NCBI GenBank assembly: GCA_965221295.1
Contig: OZ244879.1
Span: 2,790,001-2,854,000, forward strand
Source of the DNA: Bin87 sp965221295
GTDB lineage: Bacteria > Chloroflexota > Dehalococcoidia > Lucifugimonadales > UBA3495
Reading direction: 5' to 3'
Length of the DNA stretch: 64,000 bases
Part shown: positions 56,975 through 64,000 of the stretch, piece after piece
Layout of the letters: the number at the start of each line of letters is the position of its first letter
How positions within the stretch are numbered: the first letter of the stretch is position 1
Notes under the pieces: generated by a model
The model's input: the letters and a program-made list of their open reading frames with translations, nothing else
Databases searched by the model: none
What the model was told of the DNA's origin: nothing
Program-made: the position numbers and the translations under genes

Positions 56975-57892
56975 TCAGGTTTCCTGTTCCTCGAACCCTT
57001 CACCCAGTTCGCTCAGGAACTGCTCGATTTCCGGCGACAACGCCACGGCCTCGCCGTTGTCTTCGGCGTTGGTCTCAGCCGCCACGGCCGTCTCCGCCTC
57101 GTTGGAGTCATAGTATTCCTCCATCTGCTTGATCAGACCCTGGAGGTCGGAGTTGCGCTCCACGGCGGCGTTCAACTCCCGGTACTGTCGCTGACCTCTT
57201 CGAACCGGAGCTAAATCGGCGGGGATTTCAGGGTACACGGATGAGAGCGCCTCGATCATGCGGGCGGTGCCGTTGAAGTCTTCGTCCAATTGCACATACT
57301 GGGGCAAGTGCACCATGAAATTGATCGATTCAATTCCCATACGATCGATCCCGTCCGAGACCAGGTTCATTATGGTCGTCGGGCCCTGGTAAGTGCTCCG
57401 CCGCAGTTTCAAGTTGGGCACCGGCCGGATCTGTTCCACCTCGCCAAGGGATCCGGTAACCAGCAATGGCCGGGTGTGGGGTACTGTGTCGTACATGGCG
57501 CCCAGTCGGCAATACCGTTGCACGCCGAATCTTTCCACGACTTCCAAGATCGAATCGGTATAGGTCTCGCTGTTGGCGTGCGGCTCCCGCAGATGGAGGA
57601 ACAAGTAGTCCCGGCCGGCCTCAGTGGTAGCGTACCGGATGATGCTGTTGGGGATGCGAACCCGTCGTTCGTTGTCCACCAACCTCATGTTGGGCCGGTA
57701 TCGGGTGAAGTCAAAGAATTCGCCGGGCCGTTTCAACCGACCCAACTCCTTGGAACCCAGGTACCGCTCCAGCCGCTGGAGGGTCAGCGTTCCCACGCTG
57801 CCCACGTCCACCCACGGCCGAACCATGGCGAAAACGTGCGGGTTCTTCAGTTCGGGGACCGGTTCCTGTATGTCAAATGCGCCGATCATCAT
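56975..57892 (-). CDS. PAC2-family protein with acidic C-terminal tail
   Basis: A 305-residue protein of the PAC2 (proteasome assembly chaperone 2) superfamily. The core runs from the N-terminal MMIGAFDIQEPVPELKNPHVFAMVRPWVDVGSVGTLTL to VSDGIDRMGIESINFMVHLPQYVQ, with a YDTVPHTRPLLVTGS segment. A highly acidic C-terminal tail (about 247-305, many Glu and Asp) is unusual. In actinobacteria PAC2 genes lie near proteasome genes, but none is seen here. The ATG at 57892 is chosen as the start of the conserved PAC2 part; upstream frame extension lacks support. Confidence 0.72.
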   Translation of the reverse strand: MMIGAFDIQEPVPELKNPHVFAMVRPWVDVGSVGTLTLQRLERYLGSKELGRLKRPGEFFDFTRYRPNMRLVDNERRVRIPNSIIRYATTEAGRDYLFLHLREPHANSETYTDSILEVVERFGVQRYCRLGAMYDTVPHTRPLLVTGSLGEVEQIRPVPNLKLRRSTYQGPTTIMNLVSDGIDRMGIESINFMVHLPQYVQLDEDFNGTARMIEALSSVYPEIPADLAPVRRGQRQYRELNAAVERNSDLQGLIKQMEEYYDSNEAETAVAAETNAEDNGEAVALSPEIEQFLSELGEGFEEQET

Positions 57893-58252
57893 AATGGTGA
57901 CATCTTGCCAGACCCTGACTCGCAATTCAAGATGCGCGTTTCCCTGCCCGCGCCCAGTTGACCTCGGGCGTCGCGCCGTGGATCCCGCTGGAGCGGGCAT
58001 GGTTTGCCGTAGCAAGGAAGCTCGAGTTCCGCAACTCAGGATGGCATCGGCCAGGTCAAGCCCCAACCCGACTCATCTGCCGGCTTTTCGGGCATCGTTC
58101 ATCGTTCGCGGCCGCGTCCGGGGCTGAACCGGAAATCGCCGCCTGTATGGTATCCTTTACGCGCCCATCCCCGGCGATTGCAAGGCGCAGAATGGCAATC
58201 CATTCTCCAGCCGACTGATCTCCCCCGCCCATTGACTCGAGGTGTTTCCGCG

Positions 58253-59047
58253 ATGGTTTCCCACAACGAGCGGATGGTTTCCGTCCGCAATGGCATGTTC
58301 AACGTCCAAGTTGCTGAAGGCGGATCCGGCCACCCGTTGGTTTATCTTCATGGCGCCGGGGGATATGTGGGTTGGCCGGAGTACTTGGACCGCCTGGCCG
58401 AGGATTATCACGTTTTTGCGCCGGCGCATCCCGGCGTCGCCAATTCAACGGGTTTGAACCACCTGGACGACCTGTGGGACCTGGTGCAGTTCTTTGAGGA
58501 GTTCCTGGACGCTCTGGGCATCGAACGTTGCCACTTGGTCGGTCATTCATACGGCGGGTTCTGCGCCGCCGAGCTGGCGGCCCACCGCCCTGATCGCATC
58601 TCGCGCCTGGCGCTGGTCAATTCCCTTGGTCTCTGGCTGGAAGACGCGCCCGTCGCCGATTTCTTCATCCTGACCCCGGACGAGCGCCGCGAGCTGATGT
58701 GGCACGATCCCGAAAGCGAATTGGCCCACGCCTACGTGTCTCAACCTTCGGAACCGGAGGCCAGGCTTGAATACACGCTGGATCGCATTCAAACCTTGCA
58801 GTCGGTCGCCAAATTCACCTGGCCCATACCGGAACGCGGCCTCGCCAAGCGGGCCCATCGCATCACCATGCCCACCCTGGTGGTATGGGGCGATTCGGAC
58901 CGGGTGATCCCACCGGAGTACGGCGCGGCGTTTCGCGACCTGCTGCCCAACGCAACCTTGGCCGTAATCCCGAACTGCGGCCACATCCCACAGCTCGAAC
59001 AGCCTGACGCTTTCTTCGACAGCGTACTCAGCTTCCTCCACGATTAG
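58253..59047 (+). CDS. Alpha/beta hydrolase
   Basis: A 264-residue alpha/beta hydrolase. HGAGGYVGWPEYL is the oxyanion region, VGHSYGGFCAAELAAHRP holds the nucleophile Ser, and GDSDRVIPPEYGAAF and NCGHIPQLEQPDAF hold the acid and His. LDDLWDLVQFFEEFLDALG is typical of the haloalkane dehalogenase/epoxide hydrolase-like branch, but activity is not predictable. The ATG at 58253 has GAGGTG eight bases upstream and so is preferred over an ATG at 58178. Confidence 0.83.
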   Translation: MVSHNERMVSVRNGMFNVQVAEGGSGHPLVYLHGAGGYVGWPEYLDRLAEDYHVFAPAHPGVANSTGLNHLDDLWDLVQFFEEFLDALGIERCHLVGHSYGGFCAAELAAHRPDRISRLALVNSLGLWLEDAPVADFFILTPDERRELMWHDPESELAHAYVSQPSEPEARLEYTLDRIQTLQSVAKFTWPIPERGLAKRAHRITMPTLVVWGDSDRVIPPEYGAAFRDLLPNATLAVIPNCGHIPQLEQPDAFFDSVLSFLHD

Positions 59048-59178
59048 AGATCGCCACGACAAAAATTGCCATCCTCGCTTCAGACGCCAAGCCCCAGCGC
59101 CGGCGCCGCCCCAAGGTAAAACCAAAAATTATGCGCGTCCTGGTGTGACGCTGCACTCCAACCGCGTGGAGGCCCAAA

Positions 59179-59706
59179 ATGCCAATGAATCCCACACTAC
59201 AAGAAGCAGTGAATCGGCACATCAACGCCGAAATGTACGCATCTTACCTCTACCTTTCCATGTCAACCTTCTGCGAATCCATTGACCTGCCGGGTTTCGC
59301 CCACTGGATGCGCGTCCAGAGCCAGGAGGAATACACCCACGCCATGAAATTGGTGACTCACCTGGAAGACCGGGACAGCAGGGTAACCCTGATGCCCATC
59401 GACCAACCTCCCATCGAATTCGACTCCATAGAGGATGTGATGCGACAGACGTTGACCCACGAACAGCACGTATCGGGGCTCATCAATCAGCTTTACGGCG
59501 TAGCTGCGGACGTTGGGGACTACGCTACCCAGATCATGCTGCAATGGTTTGTATCCGAGCAGGTGGAAGAGGAGAAAACCGCCCGGGACGTCATCGCAGC
59601 CTTGGAGATGGTCAAAGGCCGCAGCGATGCCCTACTGTTGCTTGATCGGGAAATGGGCGCGCGTCCCGCTGGGTCTCCCATCTCCACCGCCGCCGCCAAC
59701 CCGTGA
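59179..59706 (+). CDS. Ferritin
   Basis: A 175-residue iron-storage ferritin, forming a 24-mer shell. The ferroxidase ligands are visible: Glu in NAEMYASYLYL (helix A), the EEYTHA pair of Glu and His (helix B), Glu in LTHEQHV (helix C) and Gln in SEQVEEEKTARD (helix D). It lacks the haem-binding features of bacterioferritin. The ATG has GGAGG eight bases upstream. A DinB-family gene follows directly, with its ribosome binding site overlapping the ferritin stop. Confidence 0.9.
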   Translation: MPMNPTLQEAVNRHINAEMYASYLYLSMSTFCESIDLPGFAHWMRVQSQEEYTHAMKLVTHLEDRDSRVTLMPIDQPPIEFDSIEDVMRQTLTHEQHVSGLINQLYGVAADVGDYATQIMLQWFVSEQVEEEKTARDVIAALEMVKGRSDALLLLDREMGARPAGSPISTAAANP

Positions 59707-59716
59707 GGAGGCTGTC

Positions 59717-60217
59717 GTGACACTCAACGAATTCATCGCCGACGCCCTGGAAAAAGAGGACGGGTTCCTCAAGGAAGCTCTCCAGGGCCTTAGCCCTGAG
59801 GAACTGGCGTGGCAGCCGGCCCCAGGCGCGAACTCCATTGGCTGGATTCTCTGGCACATGACGCGTGTCGAGGACATGTGGATCCAGTTCTTCGCCCAGT
59901 TCGGCGCTGAACTGTGGGAAACCGAGGGATGGCACGAGAAATTTGGCCTGCCCACCCGCGACAACGGCTTTGGGCACACCGCCGATCAGGTTAACGACTT
60001 CCCTGGCGTAGAACTTGGCCAGTTCCTGCAGTACCGCGCCGCCGTTCGCGCCAGCACCCTGGCCTATCTGAATACCCTGAGCGTTGACGACATGGCAATC
60101 GTTCCCTGGGAGCGCCGGCCCGAGATGTCCCTGGGAGCCATGTTTCGCCAGATCATCGGCGAGATGTACCAGCACGTCGGCCAGATTGCCTACCTACGGG
60201 GACTCCAGGGCAAGTGA
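59717..60217 (+). CDS. DinB-family protein
   Basis: A 166-residue four-helix protein of the DinB/YfiT superfamily. Metal-ligand histidines are plausible in ILWHMTRVEDMW and MYQHVGQIAYLRG. Members include thiol transferases (bacillithiol or mycothiol S-transferases) and many of unknown role. The start is GTG, preceded by GAGGAGG five bases upstream, which overlaps the ferritin stop, so the two are translationally coupled. Confidence 0.8.
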   Translation: MTLNEFIADALEKEDGFLKEALQGLSPEELAWQPAPGANSIGWILWHMTRVEDMWIQFFAQFGAELWETEGWHEKFGLPTRDNGFGHTADQVNDFPGVELGQFLQYRAAVRASTLAYLNTLSVDDMAIVPWERRPEMSLGAMFRQIIGEMYQHVGQIAYLRGLQGK

Positions 60218-60238
60218 TGGCCCGGCCGGTTCGGCTCA

Positions 60239-60703
60239 CTACGGGCTGAGCTGCCGCAGTCCGTCTTCCAGCGCTACCCAGGGCAGCAGCGCGCACTTGA
60301 CCCGAACCGGATACCGCCGCACCACCTCCAACGCCGTCAACTCTCCAAGCTCCTGCAAGGCCACCGGCGGCAGAGGTTTCCCTTGCATCAAATCCCGGAA
60401 CAACTGGGATAGGTCGCGGGCTTGCTCCACCGTCCTCCCATGTACGCCATCGGCCAACAGTGACGCCGAGGCTTGGATTATGCTGCAACCCTCGGCGACG
60501 GCGCTCACTCCAGAGATCACAGCGTTATGGCCTGCGCCATCCGCCAACTTCAACTGTAGGGTGGCCCGGTCGCCGCAAAACGGGTTGAACTCCTCGGTTT
60601 CAGTATCGGGTTCGCTGATCCGCTGCCGCCGCCGCGGACTCCGGTAGTGCTCCATGATGACGTCGCCATACAGCGAGTCCGGGTTGTCTGGAATTTGGGT
60701 CAC
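60239..60703 (-). CDS. SufU-type iron-sulfur scaffold/sulfurtransferase (copy 2)
   Basis: A 154-residue protein of the IscU/SufU family. The three ligand cysteines are in EEFNPFCGDRATLQ, VAEGCSIIQASASLL and RVKCALLPW. The start is GTG. Compared with copy 1, it has an insertion-like segment with many Pro and lower similarity, so it may be a divergent paralogue rather than the main scaffold. It follows copy 1 by 93 bases at the end of the suf cluster. Confidence 0.8.
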   Translation of the reverse strand: MTQIPDNPDSLYGDVIMEHYRSPRRRQRISEPDTETEEFNPFCGDRATLQLKLADGAGHNAVISGVSAVAEGCSIIQASASLLADGVHGRTVEQARDLSQLFRDLMQGKPLPPVALQELGELTALEVVRRYPVRVKCALLPWVALEDGLRQLSP

Positions 60704-60796
60704 TTCGCTCGCCGCCCTGCCGTTATCGCGGTAGGTAGATCGTCAGAGAAGGATGCGGAGAGGGTCGCTCGGCCTGGGGTTGGGGCAGTCGGCGCG

Positions 60797-61246
60797 CTAT
60801 TCAGTGGTCGCCACATCCTCGCCGTTCATTGCCGCTTTTAGAGTGTGCCAGGCCAGGATGGCGCATTTGATGCGGGTGGGGTAGGCGACGACGCCGGAGA
60901 GCATTTCGAGATCGCCCAGCAGGTCCAGGTTTAGCTCTGCGTCCGGATCGGTCAGCATCTTATGGAACTCTTCGAACATCGCCAGCGCTTCCTGGGAAGT
61001 CGCCCCTTTCACCGCCTGGGTGAGCAGCGATGCCGACGCCCTGCTGATGGCGCAACCGTGCCCCTGGAACGCTACGTCGTCCACCTGGTCTGATGCCAGC
61101 TTGAGTTGCAGGGAAATCTGATCTCCGCAAAGCGGGTTGAACCCATCGGCCTGGTGGGTGCAGTCATCCAACGTCCGAAAATTTCTCGGTCGTCGGTTGT
61201 GCTCCAGCAAAATCTCCTGGTACAGGTCGCTCAGGTCCGATGCCAT
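60797..61246 (-). CDS. sufU: SufU iron-sulfur scaffold/sulfurtransferase
   Basis: A 149-residue protein of the SufU family, which receives sulfur from SufS as a zinc-dependent sulfurtransferase. DLYQEILLEHNRRPRNFR, DGFNPLCGDQISLQL, GHGCAISRASASLL and RIKCAILAWHTL are standard. Its ATG overlaps the sufS stop by one base (TAATG). Confidence 0.92.
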   Translation of the reverse strand: MASDLSDLYQEILLEHNRRPRNFRTLDDCTHQADGFNPLCGDQISLQLKLASDQVDDVAFQGHGCAISRASASLLTQAVKGATSQEALAMFEEFHKMLTDPDAELNLDLLGDLEMLSGVVAYPTRIKCAILAWHTLKAAMNGEDVATTE

Positions 61247-62529
61247 TAGCCGAACACCTCAATCACCCGGTCAATCGCCTTGACCAGCGCGTCGATATCC
61301 TCCGTGGTATTGTAGAACGACAGCGAGGCCCTCACCGTAGCGGGAATGCCGTAGTGGGCCATCACTGGCTGGGCGCAATGGTGGCCGGTGCGCACCGCGA
61401 TGCCCTCGGCATCCAGTATGGTGCCGATGTCGTGGGGATGGGCCGCGTCCATATGGAACGAAAGCACGCCTCCCTTCTCCTCGGCGGAGCCAATCAACCG
61501 CACGCCCTCAATGGCTCCCAATTTCTCCGTTCCGTATCGCAGCAAAGCCTGTTCGTAGGCGGCGATGCGCGCCATGCCAATCGCTTCCAGATACTGGATA
61601 GCGGCCCCCAAACCGATGGCGCCCGCGATGTCAGGAGTACCCGCCTCGAACTTGTGCGGCAGGGTGTTGTAGATGGTCTCCTCGAATGTGACGGAACGGA
61701 TCATCTCGCCGCCCGACTGGTAGGGCGGCATTTCATTCAGCCAATCGGCGCGGCCCCACAGCCCACCTATGCCGGTGGGCCCATACATTTTGTGGCCTGA
61801 AAACGTCAGGAAGTCCACCCCAAGCGCCTGCACGTCCACGGGCATGTGCGGAATGGATTGCGCCGCGTCCACCATGACCGGAATCCCGCGCGCATGGGCC
61901 AGTTCGACCATTTCGGGAACGGGGTTCACAGTGCCCAGGGCGTTGGACTGATGCACTATGGAAACCAGGCGAGTACGGTCATTGAGCATGGTTTCGTATT
62001 GGTCCACCAGCAATTCGCCATCGTCGTTGAAGGGAATAACCCTCAGGCGCACCCCAATTTCCTTGCCCAGGATTTGCCACGGCACGATGTTGGAGTGGTG
62101 CTCCATGCCGGTGATAATGACCTCGTCGCCAGCTTTCATGTACTTGCGCCCGTAGCTGCTGGCCACCAGATTCAGGCCCTCCGTGGCGCCGCGCACGTAG
62201 ATGATTTCGTTGACGTCCGGGGCGTTGATGAAGCGACGCACCGCCTCTCGACCCGCTTCGTAGTCGTCGGTGGCGCGCTGGCTCAAGGTGTGTACGCCGC
62301 GGTGGACGTTGGCGTTGTTATGCAGATAGTAATCGCTGATGGCGTCAATGACGGCCCGGGGCTTCTGGGTGGTGGCGGCATTGTCCAGGTACACCAACGG
62401 CTTCCCGTTCACCTGCTGGTGCAGAATCGGAAAGTCCTGGCGGATGCGGTGAGCGTCAACGGCGTCCAGCCCGTGAAACTGACCGTCGCCGCCGCCGAAT
62501 ACGCTCTGAGTGTTGATACCGGTGGTCAC
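61246..62529 (-). CDS. sufS: Cysteine desulfurase SufS
   Basis: A 427-residue group II PLP cysteine desulfurase. It takes sulfur from cysteine for cluster assembly. VYLDNAATTQKPRAVI is the start of the conserved core; the PLP lysine is in TFSGHKMYGPTGIGGLW and the catalytic Cys in VRTGHHCAQPVM. The GTG at 62529 is chosen because it overlaps the sufD stop (GTGA) and GGAGG lies six bases upstream; the upstream open frame is unsupported. Confidence 0.93.
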   Translation of the reverse strand: MTTGINTQSVFGGGDGQFHGLDAVDAHRIRQDFPILHQQVNGKPLVYLDNAATTQKPRAVIDAISDYYLHNNANVHRGVHTLSQRATDDYEAGREAVRRFINAPDVNEIIYVRGATEGLNLVASSYGRKYMKAGDEVIITGMEHHSNIVPWQILGKEIGVRLRVIPFNDDGELLVDQYETMLNDRTRLVSIVHQSNALGTVNPVPEMVELAHARGIPVMVDAAQSIPHMPVDVQALGVDFLTFSGHKMYGPTGIGGLWGRADWLNEMPPYQSGGEMIRSVTFEETIYNTLPHKFEAGTPDIAGAIGLGAAIQYLEAIGMARIAAYEQALLRYGTEKLGAIEGVRLIGSAEEKGGVLSFHMDAAHPHDIGTILDAEGIAVRTGHHCAQPVMAHYGIPATVRASLSFYNTTEDIDALVKAIDRVIEVFG

Positions 62530-63887
62530 TTGCGACCTCCAACGGGCAGTGAAATATCGGCGTCGGGGATTGCGTTGGAGAATTGTATGTCCAGGTATTC
62601 CCGCAGCGGCTCCAGGGCCACCGTGTCGATAATTTCGCTGGCAAAGGCGTGTATCAGGATGCGGCTGGCCGTGGGCAAATCGAGTCCCCGGCTGCGCATG
62701 TAGAAGATGGTGTCGGCGTCCACGTGGCCGGCGGTGGCGCCATGGCCGCACTTCACGTCGTCAGCGTAGATGAGCAGGCTGGGCTTGCTGTCCACCTCGG
62801 CCGTTTCAGATAGCAGCAAATTCTTGTCGGTCTGCTGGGCGTCGGTCTTCTGGGCGTTCTGCCGCACGGTTACGTTGCCGCCGAAAACGGCTCGAGAACG
62901 GCCATCCAGGATGCCCTTGTAGAACAGCCGACTGGTCCCGTGGGGTTCGGCATGGTCAATGTTGATGTAATTGTCAATGTGCTGATTGCCCGTGGTCAGG
63001 TACAACCCGTTCAGGGTGCACTGGGCGCCCGTGCCATCCAGCCTGACGCCGAAGTCGTTGCGGCCCAGCGCCGCGCCCCGGGCGATTGACACCGACGAAA
63101 ACACGGAGTCTTTGCGTTGCAAAACGCGGCTGGTACCCACGTGGTATGCGTCCATGCCCTCGAACAGGAGACGGTAGTGTTCCACGCTGGCGCCTTCGCC
63201 AACAGTGGCCTCCATGACGGCATTGGCCAAGTAGCGTGTTTCGCTGGGGCCGGCGAAGGTTTCGATTACCGTTACGCGGGAATTGGCCGCGGCGTCAATC
63301 AGGGTGCGCGGGTAGGAGACGCTCGGCTGGTCGCGCCCGGTGGTCAGGTACACGACGTTCACCACGCCAGCGTCCACGCCCGGCGGGACGGAGATCACGG
63401 CGCCATCGCCCAGGAACGCGGTATTCAGAGCGGTGAAGCCGTCATCCTCAGGCGCGGCGAGGCTGCCCAACCCAGGGTCAGCGACGCCCGGACTAGCCTG
63501 CATGACTTCACCTAGCGAAGCAATGGTCAGACCGCCATCGCGCGCCACGACGAAATCGTCGGACAAGGCAGGAGCAAACGCGCCGTCCACCATGACCAAC
63601 ACGCGCCAGTCATCATGACGGGGAAACAAATCGCCTGCGTCGCTCCAAGCGAGTCCAGCGCCATCTTGGTTGGGTTCAAGGGTGTAGGTGAAGAGCTGCC
63701 CGGCGATGGGACCGACGTTGGTGTACTTCCAAGGTTCGTTGCCGCGGCGCGCGGTGGGCAGCCCCAGGTTCTGGAACGCGTTCCAACCTCGATTCCGCAG
63801 GCTGCGCAAAGCGGGGACTCCCGCGTCGGCCTGCGCCGCGTAGGCGGCGGCATAGTGCGGGTAGGCGTCGGTGACGGTGGTGGTCAT
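62526..63887 (-). CDS. sufD: Fe-S cluster assembly protein SufD
   Basis: A 453-residue beta-helix protein of the SufBD complex. The C-terminal signature KCGHGATAGHVDADTIFYMRSRGLDLPTASRILIHAFASEI-like is intact, preceded by the beta-helix region (LYLTTGNQHIDNYINIDHAEPHGTSR). SufB is expected upstream at higher coordinates, outside the window. AGGGA precedes the ATG. The stop overlaps sufS. Confidence 0.93.
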   Translation of the reverse strand: MTTTVTDAYPHYAAAYAAQADAGVPALRSLRNRGWNAFQNLGLPTARRGNEPWKYTNVGPIAGQLFTYTLEPNQDGAGLAWSDAGDLFPRHDDWRVLVMVDGAFAPALSDDFVVARDGGLTIASLGEVMQASPGVADPGLGSLAAPEDDGFTALNTAFLGDGAVISVPPGVDAGVVNVVYLTTGRDQPSVSYPRTLIDAAANSRVTVIETFAGPSETRYLANAVMEATVGEGASVEHYRLLFEGMDAYHVGTSRVLQRKDSVFSSVSIARGAALGRNDFGVRLDGTGAQCTLNGLYLTTGNQHIDNYINIDHAEPHGTSRLFYKGILDGRSRAVFGGNVTVRQNAQKTDAQQTDKNLLLSETAEVDSKPSLLIYADDVKCGHGATAGHVDADTIFYMRSRGLDLPTASRILIHAFASEIIDTVALEPLREYLDIQFSNAIPDADISLPVGGRK

Positions 63888-64000
63888 ATGTCCCTGATCC
63901 GGTATGAAGGTGGTCGGCTCGGTGCTACTACGTTATCGGAGTCATCGAAAGAGGTTGGCGACCAAGCGCCAAAGGGTTGCGGAGTGAAATCGGCGACGGA
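63888..64000. other. Window end upstream of sufD
   Basis: These 113 bases hold the leader of sufD. The end of an upstream gene (sufB would be usual) is not recognisable here. Confidence 0.4.

Overview
The window is a GC-rich, densely packed bacterial chromosome segment. It carries ordinary single-copy housekeeping genes and no phage, plasmid or insertion-sequence genes. The gene set suggests an uncultured Chloroflexota of the SAR202/Dehalococcoidia type: a complex I operon without nuoEFG, a luciferase-like (LLM) flavin/F420 oxidoreductase, a thiolase paired with a thiolase-fold/DUF35 protein, a CaiB-type CoA transferase, DUF3105 proteins, a PAC2 protein and dispersed palindromic repeats. This taxonomic placement is an inference from gene content, because no rRNA or marker tree is available here.

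Layout. 0-3.5 kb: the end of purC, two tandem DUF3105 membrane/lipoproteins, purS, a thioredoxin-like and a glutaredoxin-like gene, and a small monooxygenase. 3.5-6.4 kb: a class III aminotransferase and a frameshifted MFS transporter. 6.4-8.7 kb: minC-minD-minE with overlapping genes. 8.8-11.6 kb: an SCP-x type thiolase and a thiolase-fold/DUF35 fusion. 11.8-14.3 kb: a CtpA-like lipoprotein protease, smpB and a gamma carbonic anhydrase. 14.3-17.3 kb: an LLM oxidoreductase, a SprT-like protein and a 0.9 kb array of 174-bp palindromic repeats. 17.5-18.4 kb: an internally duplicated HYHYGP protein of unknown function with a strong promoter. 18.4-24.2 kb: a purF-purM-(small gene)-purH-(RNase H-like)-(SDR) operon. 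24.3-28.1 kb: rpmH-rnpA-yidD-(beta-propeller lipoprotein)-yidC-jag. 28.4-35.7 kb: a small membrane protein, gamma-glutamyltransferase with an operator-like palindrome, monomeric isocitrate dehydrogenase, malate dehydrogenase and a second class III aminotransferase. 35.7-39.4 kb: a CCG-domain succinate dehydrogenase. 39.4-51.6 kb: nuoABCD-HIJK-(DUF2007-like)-LMN followed by nadK and a Nudix hydrolase. 51.7-56.4 kb: a hydrolase, a CoA transferase, rdgB, moaA, moaC and an unknown gene. 56.8 kb: one CAT-anticodon tRNA. 57-64 kb: PAC2 protein, hydrolase, ferritin, DinB protein and sufD-sufS-sufU-sufU2.

How the genes work together. Isocitrate, malate and succinate dehydrogenases feed a respiratory chain whose complex I lacks the NADH-oxidising module and whose succinate dehydrogenase, as encoded here, has a CCG iron-sulfur subunit in place of haem anchors. 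Purine synthesis genes lie in two blocks, with purQ and purL elsewhere. Promoters are often recognisable as sigma-70 boxes, several with an extended TGn-TATAAT element. At least two (purF and the CtpA-like protease) place the predicted +1 on the start codon, suggesting leaderless mRNAs.

The best candidates for something undescribed are the duplicated HYHYGP protein, the exact 174-bp repeat array, the beta-propeller lipoprotein set inside the yidD-yidC cluster, and the thiolase-fold/DUF35 protein that lacks the catalytic cysteine.
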